This document shows, one piece after another, positions 25,448 to 35,935 of a stretch of DNA of 64,000 nucleotides. The stretch lies in NCBI GenBank assembly GCA_902563885.1, contig CACEYZ010000001.1, forward strand, positions 211,676 to 275,675. Direction: 5' to 3'. The DNA comes from an uncultured SAR86 cluster bacterium (GTDB taxonomy: Bacteria; Pseudomonadota; Gammaproteobacteria; Magnimaribacterales; TMED112). The position numbers and the translations under genes were made by a program. Each line of letters begins with the position of its first letter. Within the stretch, counting starts at the first letter, position 1. The notes beneath the pieces are model-generated. The model saw only the letters and a program-made list of their open reading frames with translations. It did not search any database and had not been told where the DNA came from.

Positions 25448-25880
25448 AATTACAAAGACATTTGGGCATGATAGTGGTTATTCATGTGCTTTTAGGCAAT
25501 GGAATGCGCAGTCAAATTGTTCAATGATTCACGGGTACAGTTTAGGCTTTGAAATCAATTTAATTTCGCAAGGATTAGACGAAAATAACTGGGTTTTTAA
25601 TTTTGGTGATTTTAAATTTCTAAAAAAATGGCTTAGAGATAATTTTGATCACACACTGTTAATTGCAAAAGATGATCCATTTAAAGAAAAATTTTTAGAA
25701 TTAGATAATTTGGGGGTTGCAAATGTTGTAGAACTTGATGAAATAAGCTGTGAAAAATTCGCTGAAATGACTTTCAAATTCATTTTTAAACATTTTCGAA
25801 AACATGATATAGATGTTGTTATAGAATCTGTTTATGTATCAGAACACTCTGGAAATAAAGCAGGTTTTTTTGGGGATTAA
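25434..25880 (+). CDS. Divergent 6-carboxytetrahydropterin / pyruvoyl-tetrahydropterin synthase homologue
   Basis: The 148-residue protein aligns with the QueD/PTPS fold through NCSMIHGYSLGFEI and DHTLLIAKDDP. In E. coli QueD the zinc is held by His16, His31 and His33 and the catalytic Cys is 27. Here the equivalents appear to be Cys18, His33 and Tyr35, with Cys29 conserved as nucleophile. Two of three zinc ligands are therefore changed. Similar divergent forms occur, as I recall, in other marine and alphaproteobacterial genomes. Position near folE supports a pterin substrate, but the product is uncertain. Confidence 0.65.
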   Translation: MPNYKITKTFGHDSGYSCAFRQWNAQSNCSMIHGYSLGFEINLISQGLDENNWVFNFGDFKFLKKWLRDNFDHTLLIAKDDPFKEKFLELDNLGVANVVELDEISCEKFAEMTFKFIFKHFRKHDIDVVIESVYVSEHSGNKAGFFGD

Positions 25881-27212
25881 ATGTTAAAGATTTATAACAC
25901 TCTAACGAAAAAGAAAGAATCATTTGTACCAATTGATGAAAATAACGTCAGGTATTACTCATGTGGGCCCACAGTCTATAACAATATTCATATTGGAAAT
26001 GCTCGAGCTTTTGTCTGTGCTGATTTGTTAGCTAAGGTTTTAAGAGGAATATATAAAAAAGTAACATTCGTATCAAATATTACTGATATAGATGACAAAA
26101 TCATTGAAGCTTCAGCAGAAGAAAAAATTTCTATTAAAGAATTATCTAAAAGATATTTTGAGCAGTATAAAAGAGACACAAAATTTTTAGGAATAGATGA
26201 TCCTGATAATCAGCCCTTTGCTACTGACTTCATTAAAGAAATGATCGATTTTATTAACGTCTTAATAGATAAAGATGCTGCATATGTTGCAAATGGAAAT
26301 GTATTATTTCGAGTAAAGAGCTTTAAAAATTATGGAGTTTTATCGGATAGAATCATTCAAGAACAAGATTCAGGCTCTCGTGTTGATGTAGAGACTTATA
26401 AAGAAGATCCAAATGACTTTACACTCTGGAAGCCCTCAACCAATGATGAGCCAGGATGGGATTCCCCTTGGGGATTAGGCCGCCCTGGATGGCATCTTGA
26501 GTGTTCGGTTATGTCAGAAATAGTATTAGGTGTTCCATTTGATATTCATGGAGGAGGCAACGATTTGAAGTTCCCTCATCATGATAATGAAATAGCTCAA
26601 ACATGTGCATATCATAGTAATGAATCAGCAGAATCATTTGCTAAATATTGGTTTCACAACGGTTTTTTAAATTTAGATAATGAAAAAATGTCAAAATCAC
26701 TAGGCAATGTTGTTTATATAGATGATTTAAAAAAGAATTTTAAAGGTAATGAAATAAGATTAGCATTATTATCTTCACACTACAGGCAGCCTATTCCATG
26801 GAGCTTGGAGCTACTAGAGCAGTCAAAAAATATTTATCAAAAACTTAATCGTGAATTTAAAAAATATAATTTAAAAGAATTAAAGTTTTATAAGGATTCA
26901 AAAGTCGGCAAAGCTTTGCTTGATGATTTAAATACTCCGTTGGCTATAAGAGAAATGCAAAGATTAGTTAGTTCTAATGATAGTTATTTAGAAGAAAATA
27001 TTTCTACCTTTAAATATATATTTGAGGGTTCTGACCAAGATTTGTCTATCGATAAAAAATTATCTAATGAAATTGAAAAATTAATTGAAGAGAGAAATAA
27101 TGCTAGGAATAACAACGATTATGAAAAAGCAGACAAAATAAGGGATAAACTTAGCAAAATGAATGTAAAAATAAATGATGTTAATGGAAAGACAGAGTGG
27201 GAAATATTGTAG
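25881..27212 (+). CDS. cysS: Cysteinyl-tRNA synthetase
   Basis: The 443-residue class I enzyme has CGPTVYNNIHIGNAR (zinc Cys and HIGH-type motif) at about residues 28-42, FPHHDNEIAQ with zinc ligands, and KMSKSLGN near residue 271. It charges tRNA-Cys. It starts directly after the QueD-like gene and its 3' end overlaps the start of thrS by 16 bases. The C-terminal region with repeated basic and acidic residues and final EWEIL is typical of CysRS. Confidence 0.96.
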   Translation: MLKIYNTLTKKKESFVPIDENNVRYYSCGPTVYNNIHIGNARAFVCADLLAKVLRGIYKKVTFVSNITDIDDKIIEASAEEKISIKELSKRYFEQYKRDTKFLGIDDPDNQPFATDFIKEMIDFINVLIDKDAAYVANGNVLFRVKSFKNYGVLSDRIIQEQDSGSRVDVETYKEDPNDFTLWKPSTNDEPGWDSPWGLGRPGWHLECSVMSEIVLGVPFDIHGGGNDLKFPHHDNEIAQTCAYHSNESAESFAKYWFHNGFLNLDNEKMSKSLGNVVYIDDLKKNFKGNEIRLALLSSHYRQPIPWSLELLEQSKNIYQKLNREFKKYNLKELKFYKDSKVGKALLDDLNTPLAIREMQRLVSSNDSYLEENISTFKYIFEGSDQDLSIDKKLSNEIEKLIEERNNARNNNDYEKADKIRDKLSKMNVKINDVNGKTEWEIL

Positions 27213-29134
27213 TTAATTTACCAGATGGAAGTGGAAAAGATCTTCCAAAGGATAGTAATGGAAATGATTTAGCTGCTTTAATTGGCCCAGGATTAGCCAA
27301 AGATGCTATTGCAATGTCAGTTAATGGTGAACAAAGAGATTTATCTGATACTTTAGCTGATGGCGATAATGTATCAATTATTACTATAAAAAGTGATGAA
27401 GGCCTTGAGATCATGAGGCACACACTTGCTGCACAGGTTCTAGCACAAGCTGTAAAAAATATTTATCCAACATCAAAATTGGCAATTGGACCTACTATTG
27501 AAGATGGTTTTTATTATGATTTCCTTTTTGAAAAACCAATATCCTCTGAAGAGCTTATAGGAATAGAAGAGGAAATGAGAAAAATAATCTCAAATAAGAG
27601 CGAAATTAATAAAACTTTACATGATAAAAAAGATGCTATATCTAAATTCAGAGATTTAGACGAAGGTTTTAAAGAATCAATTATTGAGGAAGCTGAACAG
27701 AAGAAAGACTTTCAAATTTACGAACAAAAAGAGACTGGTTTTATTGATTTATGTCGTGGTCCACATCTTCCATCATTGGAATATATTGGAGAATTTAAGC
27801 TTACAAAAATTTCGGGAGCTTATTGGAAAGGTGATTCTGAAAATGAAATGCTCACAAGAATATATGGAACTGCCTGGAGAACAAAAAAGGAACTTGATTC
27901 CTACATTGAAAAAATGCATAAAGCTGAAGAGGTTGACCATAGAAAGCTCGGTAAAGAAATGGATTTATTTCACTTTCAAGAAGAAGCTCCAGGGATGGTT
28001 TTTTGGCATCCAAAAGGATGGAGCATTTATACACAATTGCAATATTACGTTAGAAAAATGCAAAAAAACGCTGGATATAGTGAAGTGAATACTCCTGAGG
28101 TAGTTGACAGAAAATTATGGGAGAAATCTGGTCACTGGGATCAATATAGAGAGAATATGTTCATAACTGAAATTGATGAAGAGCATGCCAATGAAAAACG
28201 CACTAATGCTTTAAAACCTATGAACTGCCCTAATCATGTTCAGATATATAATCAAGATATTCGCTCTTATCGTGATCTTCCTTTTAGGCTTTGTGAATTC
28301 GGTAAATGTCATAGATATGAACCATCAGGGACTATGCATGGTTTGATGCGTGTAAGAGGATTTGCTCAAGATGATGCACATATATTCTGTACAGAAGATC
28401 AAATTGAAAGTGAAACAGCAAACTTCATTGCTTTACTATCAAAAATGTACAGTGACTTAGGTTTTAATGAATTTAAAATTAAATTATCTACTAGACCTGA
28501 GAAAAGAGTTGGCAGTGATGCCAGCTGGGATAAAGCAGAAAAGGCTCTTCAAGATGCAATAGAAAAATTAGATATCGATTATGAAATTGATGAAGGTGAT
28601 GGAGCTTTCTATGGCCCAAAACTTGATTTTGTCTTAACAGATGCGATCGGCAGAAAATGGCAATGTGGAACTTGGCAAGCTGATTTTAATCTTCCCGGTA
28701 GATTTGACTCAACATATGTTGGCAAGGATGGTGCAAAACATACACCTGTCTTATTACATAGAGCTGCTTTAGGGTCTTTTGAACGTTTTATTGGCATATT
28801 GCTTGAAAACTATGGTGGTAATCTTCCTTTATGGCTCTCACCTACTCAAGTTGTTCTAGCAACAATAACTGATGAAGCCAAAGTCTATGCAGATGATATA
28901 GAAAAAAAATTATTAGATCTTGGTGTCAGAGTAATATCTGATAAAAGAAATGAACAAATAAGTTATAAAGTGCGTGAACACAGCAAATCTAAATCTTCAA
29001 TGATTCTTGCTCTCGGTAAAAAGGAGGTTGATGACAAAACTGTCTCTGTTCGAAGATTAGGCAGTGAAAAAACTGAAGTTAAAAAATTAGATGCATTTGT
29101 TAAGTCTCTAGCAGAGGAAATTCAAATACCATAG
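27197..29134 (+). CDS. thrS: Threonyl-tRNA synthetase
   Basis: The 645-residue class II enzyme has an N-terminal TGS domain ([14 protein letters not shown]), editing domain, catalytic motifs including [26 protein letters not shown] and [13 protein letters not shown], and a C-terminal anticodon-binding domain. It charges and proofreads tRNA-Thr. The chosen GTG start at 27197 lies inside cysS and has GGAAAG five bases upstream; there is no ATG near the domain start. A threonine-rich leader regulating thrS was not seen. Confidence 0.96.
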   Translation: MGNIVVNLPDGSGKDLPKDSNGNDLAALIGPGLAKDAIAMSVNGEQRDLSDTLADGDNVSIITIKSDEGLEIMRHTLAAQVLAQAVKNIYPTSKLAIGPTIEDGFYYDFLFEKPISSEELIGIEEEMRKIISNKSEINKTLHDKKDAISKFRDLDEGFKESIIEEAEQKKDFQIYEQKETGFIDLCRGPHLPSLEYIGEFKLTKISGAYWKGDSENEMLTRIYGTAWRTKKELDSYIEKMHKAEEVDHRKLGKEMDLFHFQEEAPGMVFWHPKGWSIYTQLQYYVRKMQKNAGYSEVNTPEVVDRKLWEKSGHWDQYRENMFITEIDEEHANEKRTNALKPMNCPNHVQIYNQDIRSYRDLPFRLCEFGKCHRYEPSGTMHGLMRVRGFAQDDAHIFCTEDQIESETANFIALLSKMYSDLGFNEFKIKLSTRPEKRVGSDASWDKAEKALQDAIEKLDIDYEIDEGDGAFYGPKLDFVLTDAIGRKWQCGTWQADFNLPGRFDSTYVGKDGAKHTPVLLHRAALGSFERFIGILLENYGGNLPLWLSPTQVVLATITDEAKVYADDIEKKLLDLGVRVISDKRNEQISYKVREHSKSKSSMILALGKKEVDDKTVSVRRLGSEKTEVKKLDAFVKSLAEEIQIP

Positions 29135-29139
29135 TTGAA

Positions 29140-29361
29140 ATGCTAAAAATTATTAATTATTTCTTAATTATTCCCATAAAACTTTATCAAATACTTTTAT
29201 CACCATTAATTGGACCAAGTTGTAGGTTTACTCCGACATGCTCTAACTATGCTATTGAAGCAATAAATAAGCATGGTCCTCTCAAAGGGCTTTGGCTAGC
29301 GATAAAAAGAATTTCTAAGTGTCATCCCTGGGGAGATTCAGGACATGATCCTGTACCTTAA
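29140..29361 (+). CDS. yidD: Membrane protein insertion efficiency factor YidD
   Basis: The 73-residue protein carries the complete YidD signature: [20 protein letters not shown] and [12 protein letters not shown], with conserved cysteines. YidD sits at the inner membrane and helps insertion by YidC. It is usually found between rnpA and yidC; here it is separated from these and follows thrS after five bases. It ends in a four-base convergent overlap with the dihydroorotase gene. Confidence 0.92.
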   Translation: MLKIINYFLIIPIKLYQILLSPLIGPSCRFTPTCSNYAIEAINKHGPLKGLWLAIKRISKCHPWGDSGHDPVP

Positions 29362-30680
29362 TCGATTTCAAACTCTATTTGTTTTCCAATTTGATGTAGT
29401 AAAAGCTCCCCATCATGCATAACTTTATTTCCTCTAATAATAGTCATAATTGGAAAACCCTTGACCTTTTTATTGTCGTATGGAGTCCAACCTGATTTTG
29501 AAGCTTGTTCTTCATTTTTAATGATATGAGTCATATTAGGATCAACAATAGTGAAATCGGCATCATTACCTTCTTTTATTTCGCATTTATTCTTTATTTT
29601 ATGTACTCTAATTGGTCCATAAGCCAATAAATCGATAAGTTTTTCATATGACAATTTACCCTCTGAGACATGATTGAGCATGACGGGCAACATAGTCTGA
29701 ACACCTGGTGTACCACTTGGCGTATCTGGGTAAGTACCACTTTTTTCATCAAGTGTATGTGGTGCATGATCTGATCCCAATATATCAACAGTTCCATCAT
29801 TTACAGCTTTCCAGAGAGCATCTTGGTGATGTTTTTCTCTAATTGGTGGATTTTGTTGAGCTAATGTTCCTTTTTCTTCATAACAATCAGGGGCATGCAT
29901 AGATAAATGATTTGGCAATACTTCAACACTAGCAACATCTTTGTTTTGTCTGAGATAATCCATTTCTTGAGCGGTTGTAATATGAAGAACATGGACAGGT
30001 CTATTATATTTTTTTGCTATTGATACAACTCTTTTTGTGGCATTAAAGCAGCTTTCCTCACTACGCCAGATGTTATGCATTTTTACATCATTGCTATCTT
30101 TTAAAATAGTTATTTTATTTTCATTCATCATAGCTTCATCTTCTGCATGTACAGCTATAACCCTTTTTCCGTTTGCAAAAATTTTGTCAATTTCTTCGTC
30201 GGTGGCTGATAACAAACTTCCTGTACTTGATCCCATGAAGATTTTTATACCGCAAACTCCTTTTAAATTTTCCCACTCAGATAAATTCGATGAGTTCTCA
30301 GCAGTGCCTCCAAAATAAAAGGCATAATCAACATATGCTGTCTCAGAAGCTCTTTTGAGTTTAAATTCCATCGCCTCAGGTGTAACAGTGAGTGGATTAG
30401 TATTTGGCATTTCAAAAATACCAACTATTCCACCTAGAGCTGCGGATTTAGTTCCTGTTTCAAGTGTTTCTTTGTGCTCACCACCAGGCTCTCTAAAATG
30501 ACACTGAGTATCAATAAGACCAGGAAAGACAAAAAGATTTTTACAGTCAATAACTTTTTCAGCATTATCTAAACTGCCAAATGAAACAATTTTTCCATTT
30601 TTTACACCTACATCAGTTTCAATTCTTTTGTTTCTTAAAAATACTGTTCCTGATTTGAGTATTAGGTCTAAGTCAGACAT
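29358..30680 (-). CDS. pyrC: Dihydroorotase, type I
   Basis: The 440-residue amidohydrolase has metal ligands in [13 protein letters not shown], a carboxylated Lys in GIKIFMGSS, and the catalytic Asp in GSDHAPHT. This composition fits the multifunctional-complex type (class I) dihydroorotase of pyrimidine synthesis. Allantoinase and hydantoinase are related alternatives, but the FREPG and SDHAPHT signatures favour dihydroorotase. It follows tadA after seven bases on the minus strand. Confidence 0.85.
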   Translation of the reverse strand: MSDLDLILKSGTVFLRNKRIETDVGVKNGKIVSFGSLDNAEKVIDCKNLFVFPGLIDTQCHFREPGGEHKETLETGTKSAALGGIVGIFEMPNTNPLTVTPEAMEFKLKRASETAYVDYAFYFGGTAENSSNLSEWENLKGVCGIKIFMGSSTGSLLSATDEEIDKIFANGKRVIAVHAEDEAMMNENKITILKDSNDVKMHNIWRSEESCFNATKRVVSIAKKYNRPVHVLHITTAQEMDYLRQNKDVASVEVLPNHLSMHAPDCYEEKGTLAQQNPPIREKHHQDALWKAVNDGTVDILGSDHAPHTLDEKSGTYPDTPSGTPGVQTMLPVMLNHVSEGKLSYEKLIDLLAYGPIRVHKIKNKCEIKEGNDADFTIVDPNMTHIIKNEEQASKSGWTPYDNKKVKGFPIMTIIRGNKVMHDGELLLHQIGKQIEFEID

Positions 30681-30687
30681 TAATCAA

Positions 30688-31152
30688 TTATATAGCTTCT
30701 TTGGTTTTTCTTTTATTTAAAAAGAATTTTTTTAATAGTTCTGACGATTGTTCTGCTAAGCAATGTGAAATTATTTCAGGACTTCTATAATTAGGTAAAC
30801 TAAATATCTTTGGACCATTTATAACACCTCCACCCTTCTCATCTTCTGCCCCAAAATAAATTTTACTTAAGTGGACTTTTGAAATTGCGACTGCACACAT
30901 TGGACATGGTTCTAAGTTAACATACATTTCACACCCATCTAGCCTTTTTGTATTTAATTTTTTTAGTGCTTTTTTTATTGCTTTTAACTCTGCATGACCA
31001 ATAGGACTATTATCATTGGTTGCTTTAGCTAAAATTTCGTTTGTTTGCCCGTCTACAATGATTGCTGCAACTGGAATTTTATTTTTAGCTAAATTCTTTT
31101 TTGCTAAATCAATTGTTAATTGCATTAAATTTACTGATTCAATATTAAGCAT
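30688..31152 (-). CDS. tadA: tRNA-specific adenosine deaminase
   Basis: The 154-residue protein has the cytidine-deaminase zinc fold: GHAELKAI (zinc His and catalytic Glu) and LEPCPMCAVAI (two zinc Cys), preceded by KIPVAAIIV. TadA deaminates A34 of tRNA-Arg(ACG) to inosine. The end KKFFLNKRK is typical. The start overlaps the previous gene by eight bases. A shorter start at MQLTIDLAKKN is possible. Guanine deaminase is a less likely alternative. Confidence 0.88.
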   Translation of the reverse strand: MLNIESVNLMQLTIDLAKKNLAKNKIPVAAIIVDGQTNEILAKATNDNSPIGHAELKAIKKALKKLNTKRLDGCEMYVNLEPCPMCAVAISKVHLSKIYFGAEDEKGGGVINGPKIFSLPNYRSPEIISHCLAEQSSELLKKFFLNKRKTKEAI

Positions 31153-31777
31153 TTGTAAGAAAGGGATTAGTTAAACGCTCATGACCTATTGTTGTATTAG
31201 GTCCATGTCCACAATAAACATCATAGTCATCATCTAAAGTTAAAAAATGTTCTTTTATTGATTTGATTAAATCTTGATGATTGCCCATAGGCAGATCTGA
31301 TCTTCCAATTGAACCATTAAATAGAATATCGCCACCAATAATTTGTTTAGATTCATGATTAATAGCAACTATATGTCCAGGAGAGTGTCCAGGACAATGC
31401 AATATTTGTAATTTAAAGTTTGCAAATTCTATGGAATCATTATGTGATAGCCATTGGTCAGGAATGAAATTTTTAGCTTTTACACCGTACATTTGACCTT
31501 GAACCTCTAATGTATCAAGTAAGAATTTGTCATCCTTATGTGGGCCAATAATTTTAAGATTATACTTCTGAGCTAACTCAACTGCCGCACCTGCATGATC
31601 AATGTGACCATGCGTTATTAAAATAAATTCTGGTTTGAGATTAAGTTCTTCACTAACACTAATTAATTTTTCAGCCTCATCTCCAGGATCTACAAAAATA
31701 GATTTTTTAGTTTTATCACAGTACACAATTGGAGCATTTTGTAGATAAGGTGAGACTGGTGTGTTAATTACTATCAT
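31145..31777 (-). CDS. Metallo-beta-lactamase-fold hydrolase, glyoxalase II-like (YcbL type)
   Basis: The 210-residue protein has ITHGHIDHAG, HCPGHSPGHI, GGDILFNGSIGRSDL and a final CGHGPNTTIGHE, the ligand set of hydroxyacylglutathione hydrolase-like enzymes. YcbL-type members cleave S-lactoylglutathione or related thioesters. The short length (no glyoxalase II C-terminal domain) supports YcbL rather than GloB. It shares one base with the ABC permease gene and overlaps tadA by eight bases. Confidence 0.85.
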   Translation of the reverse strand: MIVINTPVSPYLQNAPIVYCDKTKKSIFVDPGDEAEKLISVSEELNLKPEFILITHGHIDHAGAAVELAQKYNLKIIGPHKDDKFLLDTLEVQGQMYGVKAKNFIPDQWLSHNDSIEFANFKLQILHCPGHSPGHIVAINHESKQIIGGDILFNGSIGRSDLPMGNHQDLIKSIKEHFLTLDDDYDVYCGHGPNTTIGHERLTNPFLTNA

Positions 31778-32979
31778 TAAGATCTAAATATAACCTTTTC
31801 ATCATCAAACATAATGTAGGTTATATAAACAGCAATCAAACAATAAATAACAGTTGAACCTAAAGAACATGCGTATAAAAACCAATCAACACTCCCTGAA
31901 ATTAAGGCATTTGTATGTAGTGCTAAATTAAAACATGGAATAAGTGACCCTACTAAATCTAAATCCATACCAGGATTAATTAAAGGCACATAAGCAGGTG
32001 CAAAGAAAACAAGAACAATATTTCCCATCAATAAAGATGCTTCTTTAGTATTTTTTGCATAAATTGAAATTGCTAGCAGTAAAGAACCCATAAAAATACT
32101 TAAAGGGATAATTAGAACAAAAATTCCCAATATAGCAACAGGATTCACAATAGCCGCTATTACATCAAAAGCATATTGAGGAATTGAGTCGGCATAAAAT
32201 AAATAAATTAGTATGAGCGGAATGATAAATCCGAGCGTTGAAAATATTGCAGTAATTACAGCTGAAAGAGTAATCGAAAACATTTTTCCAATAATAATTT
32301 CTACAGTTGATATATTAGTTGAAACAAGTGTTTCCATGGTACCGCGCTCTTTCTCACCAGCACCTAGATCAATTGCTGGATACATTGAACCAGTCAAAAT
32401 ATATGCAATGAACATAAATGCAACGAAGGCGCCAACAAAAGTACCAGCAAACTCTTCTTCAGTAGTAAGGTCTTCCTCAATAACTTTTATAGGGTCAATG
32501 AAATCTTCATCTAAATTTAGCTCTGTTAGTCTATCTTCTCTTATTTGATTCTCATAAGTCCTAATAGAAGATTCGATTACATTTTTTGCTTGGGAAAAAG
32601 TATCTAAGTTTTTAGAATATATTGTGATTTCGCCACTTAATTTATTATTCAAATTGCCATCAAAATTACTGCTTATAGAAAGCCCTACATCAGTTACTTC
32701 AGTTTCAACATCATTAATGACGTCTGTAACACTACTTTTTGTAAAAATATTTAAACGTTCAGATTCTTCTAAGGTATTAATTAGTTTAGAATCACCAAAA
32801 ACTGAGACTTTATAAGTTTTTATACTCTCTTCTTGGGCAATTGATGAGATATACCAAAATATCGCTCCGATAAGCAAAGGCGTGATAAATGTTGGAATAA
32901 TAACAGTTTGTAATATTGTTTTTGTATCACGAAATAAATGCAGAATCTCTTTATTTAGTAATACTCGCCATTTACTCAT
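31777..32979 (-). CDS. ABC-2 type permease, NatB-like
   Basis: The 400-residue protein has an N-terminal membrane segment (about residues 25-45), a large extracytoplasmic domain (about 50-175), and five more membrane segments. A conserved GAGEKERGTMETLVSTNIS signature lies between the second and third segments, as in NatB/YhaP exporters for sodium or other substrates. The GEKERGTLE motif is characteristic of this group. It is encoded with its ATPase (eight-base overlap). Confidence 0.83.
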   Translation of the reverse strand: MSKWRVLLNKEILHLFRDTKTILQTVIIPTFITPLLIGAIFWYISSIAQEESIKTYKVSVFGDSKLINTLEESERLNIFTKSSVTDVINDVETEVTDVGLSISSNFDGNLNNKLSGEITIYSKNLDTFSQAKNVIESSIRTYENQIREDRLTELNLDEDFIDPIKVIEEDLTTEEEFAGTFVGAFVAFMFIAYILTGSMYPAIDLGAGEKERGTMETLVSTNISTVEIIIGKMFSITLSAVITAIFSTLGFIIPLILIYLFYADSIPQYAFDVIAAIVNPVAILGIFVLIIPLSIFMGSLLLAISIYAKNTKEASLLMGNIVLVFFAPAYVPLINPGMDLDLVGSLIPCFNLALHTNALISGSVDWFLYACSLGSTVIYCLIAVYITYIMFDDEKVIFRS

Positions 32980-33730
32980 CGACTAACTCCGAAAATATTT
33001 CATTAAAGTTTTTATTAGGATTAATTTTTTGAAAGGAATCGTTATCACCATCAAATACTTTTTTTCCTGATTTGATCACAACAATTTTGTCTGCAATGTC
33101 TTTAACCTCGCCCAATTGATGTGTTGAGAATATAAGTGTTTTTCCTTTGGCTTTTATATTTTTTATAAGATCTAAAATTATTGATTGACCTGTGACATCT
33201 ACTCCAGTTGTTGGTTCATCTAATACAATTAAATCTGGATCATGAATTAGTGTCCTTACAATTGAGGTTTTTTGTTTCATGCCTGTACTTAAATCAGAAA
33301 CTCGCTTTAAAAGATATTTTTTCATATCTAGCTGATTGAATAAGTCTTCGGCTCTAGGTTTGTATATATTCTCTGGAATTTGATTTAACTCAGCAAAAAA
33401 TTTTATTGTTTCAACAACATTTAAACGATCATATAGTGATGTATTGTTTGTCATAAAACCAATTTTTGATTTAATTTTTTGCTTATCTTCTCTAACATCA
33501 ATTTCATCTATAAAGGCTGTTCCTTTTGAGGGCTCCAACATACCAGCTAGCATTCTTAGAGTAGTAGTTTTGCCACATCCATTCGGACCTAATAAACTTA
33601 ATACTTCTCCCTTTTTCAATGAAAAACTTAGATCATCTACTGCTGCACTATCAATTTTTTTTGCTCCAAAGATAGACTTTTCTTCAGTAGGCACTTTAAA
33701 GATTTTTGTTAGATTTTTTGCTTCGATCAT
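32972..33730 (-). CDS. ABC transporter ATPase, NatA-like
   Basis: The 252-residue protein has Walker A GPNGCGKTTT, Q-loop region, signature LSTGMKQK, Walker B LIVLDEPTTGVD and H-switch FSTHQLGE. Together with the permease it forms an ATP-driven exporter of the NatAB type, which exports sodium in Bacillus; the substrate here is not known. It lies 12 bases after the DUF5916 gene. Confidence 0.88.
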   Translation of the reverse strand: MIEAKNLTKIFKVPTEEKSIFGAKKIDSAAVDDLSFSLKKGEVLSLLGPNGCGKTTTLRMLAGMLEPSKGTAFIDEIDVREDKQKIKSKIGFMTNNTSLYDRLNVVETIKFFAELNQIPENIYKPRAEDLFNQLDMKKYLLKRVSDLSTGMKQKTSIVRTLIHDPDLIVLDEPTTGVDVTGQSIILDLIKNIKAKGKTLIFSTHQLGEVKDIADKIVVIKSGKKVFDGDNDSFQKINPNKNFNEIFSELVDE

Positions 33731-33742
33731 TAAGTTGTAATT

Positions 33743-35896
33743 TTAATCAAAATTAAATAAATACTGAAATTTCATATATATCTGAGAGCTTTCAATCTCC
33801 CATGTGCCTTCAATATCTTCTTGATTAAATGTTCCACCGAAGTAGAAAATTGTTGCGGAATTTGGCTGCCATTGAAATAAAAGTTGTGTGTAACCATTAT
33901 GATTGAAATCATTATATTCTTGGACCACTCTGATAAATGAATTTTTATCAAACTGATAAAGACCTCTTATTGTTGTTAAATATCCAGCAAAATAATTTTC
34001 ATTTGTTAATGTATTTTCAAGCTTGTTATATCTGTAATTGTATCTAATACGTATTCTGTCATTAACTTGATAGAATCCACCGATTGTATAATTTGTTCTT
34101 TTACCTAATTCTGGTGTTGATATATTTCTTGCAATAGCATCGCCATAGTCATAATTAAATCTAATAAAGAATTTACCACTTGGATTGTACCTAACTCCTG
34201 TTCTAAAGCTATCTATGTTATGAAAAGCAAAACCTTCAAATGTTGCCTTATTTGATCTCTCTATACCCAGATCAAGATTAATTTGATTTGAAAAATCTGC
34301 ATTAAAAAAAAGCTCTGCTTCCTGATCTAAGATGTTGTTATCGTAGTTTGTTAAAAGGCTTATTGAGCCACCCATGTTAGCCTTACGAATAAAATTATTT
34401 GATCGATATTGATAACTTTGGCTTAATTCGTGCGCTAGCCAATTATTTTCTGTTGTAAAACCTAAATCCGTTCTAAATTCAGGTGACTTTGTTTCAAATC
34501 TATATTTAGTTTCCCATTTCTCAGTATTTCTATTTAAATTAAACTGAGCAGCTGTTCCATCAAAACTTTCTCCATCTAATAGATAGTTATACTTATCTGA
34601 TTCATTTGTTGTAGTAATTAAATCACTTATAGGCTCTTCAGTTGAGCTTTGAGCTATTTCAAAATAGGTAGAATATTTATCTGATAATAAAAACTTTCCT
34701 TTAGCTGAATATAGACGCCCAAAACCACCTTCTTCATAAGTTCTGCTTGTTGCAAGAAAGCCTAAATTCTGACCTTTTCCAAGGTTGTAGTTGTAACTAA
34801 AAATATTTGAATTACTTTCTCCCAATAATGCACTATAGGATCTTTGTTCACCTGGTACTATTAGCGGAGTATTTCTATCTTTAGCATCAAGAAAAAAGTA
34901 GCTATGCTTCTCTCCTCTATTGAAGAATTTAATAGCATACTCTGGATCATTAATAGCTCTTGTATATACTGCGTCAAGTCGTGAACTTAAATAATCTTTG
35001 CCTTCATTAAAGAAAATTCTTCTTTCTTCAAACTGTAAAGCTGTAGTTTGATTAATATCTATTTTTGTCTCATCTGCTTCAATTTGTGAAAAGTCTGGAT
35101 TCAATGTGAATTCAAAATTGCTTCCAAAGATCTCAAAATCACCGCCAAGAGAAACTTCTGAATTAATAGATTCAGACTTTAAATTTCCTTCACTATCTCG
35201 ATTTGATAAAGAATTTGCTGTGAAAGATGGTATTAAGCGTCTTTTTTGTTTTTTCTCTATATTAAATAAATTATAAGTAATATTAGACTGGCAAATTGAA
35301 CAACCAGCGCCTGCAATTACAGGATGTGACAAATATCTAGATTCTTGAGCACGATTATATAGTTTTCTAAAAAACATTAATTTCCATTCCTGCTTCTCTA
35401 CTTCTGGAAATATGAGTGATGAAAAAGGTATTTTCATTTCAACTTCGTAACCAAAGTCTGTCAGTCTACCTTCACCTTCAAATTCAACATTATATGAACT
35501 ATCAGGTTCACCATTTCCTATTCTCTTGAAATCATGGATGCTTCCAAGAGGGTTTACTCCAAACCCAATGTAATATCTGCCATCTCCATAAGTATCTATG
35601 CCTACAATTGTTATATCGTTTGACCATCTAACGCTATCCCTTGATCTTACTTGGGCCCTAATGTAATCCTTATTTCCGTAAGCCTTAAATGCAACATATA
35701 AGTAAGAATCGTCATGCTTTACAAAAGCTTCTGTCTTGTGTTCCGCTGGACCGTTATAACTAGGTTCTATTTCGTAATCTAAAGTGTATTTTTCAGAATT
35801 TTGCCACTCTGTTGCATCAACTATTCCATCAAGTTTTATTTGTGAATACAAATTTAATGAAAATAGTATAAGAACAATAAATCTGGCCATTTTCAA
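33743..35896 (-). CDS. Outer-membrane DUF5916 family protein with CBM9-like N-terminal domain
   Basis: The 717-residue protein has a short signal peptide (MKMARFIVLILFSLNLYSQ), a carbohydrate-binding-module-9-like sandwich (about residues 20-200, including VDATEWQNSEKY and DDSYLYVAFKA), then a long region of alternating aromatic strands typical of an outer-membrane barrel. It ends in YLFNFD. DUF5916 proteins are common in marine bacteria and their function is unproven. Two start codons, six bases apart, are possible. Confidence 0.75.
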   Translation of the reverse strand: MKMARFIVLILFSLNLYSQIKLDGIVDATEWQNSEKYTLDYEIEPSYNGPAEHKTEAFVKHDDSYLYVAFKAYGNKDYIRAQVRSRDSVRWSNDITIVGIDTYGDGRYYIGFGVNPLGSIHDFKRIGNGEPDSSYNVEFEGEGRLTDFGYEVEMKIPFSSLIFPEVEKQEWKLMFFRKLYNRAQESRYLSHPVIAGAGCSICQSNITYNLFNIEKKQKRRLIPSFTANSLSNRDSEGNLKSESINSEVSLGGDFEIFGSNFEFTLNPDFSQIEADETKIDINQTTALQFEERRIFFNEGKDYLSSRLDAVYTRAINDPEYAIKFFNRGEKHSYFFLDAKDRNTPLIVPGEQRSYSALLGESNSNIFSYNYNLGKGQNLGFLATSRTYEEGGFGRLYSAKGKFLLSDKYSTYFEIAQSSTEEPISDLITTTNESDKYNYLLDGESFDGTAAQFNLNRNTEKWETKYRFETKSPEFRTDLGFTTENNWLAHELSQSYQYRSNNFIRKANMGGSISLLTNYDNNILDQEAELFFNADFSNQINLDLGIERSNKATFEGFAFHNIDSFRTGVRYNPSGKFFIRFNYDYGDAIARNISTPELGKRTNYTIGGFYQVNDRIRIRYNYRYNKLENTLTNENYFAGYLTTIRGLYQFDKNSFIRVVQEYNDFNHNGYTQLLFQWQPNSATIFYFGGTFNQEDIEGTWEIESSQIYMKFQYLFNFD

Positions 35897-35935
35897 ACTG
35901 TGAAATTTAATGAAAGTAAGTATATAAGAAAAAAG

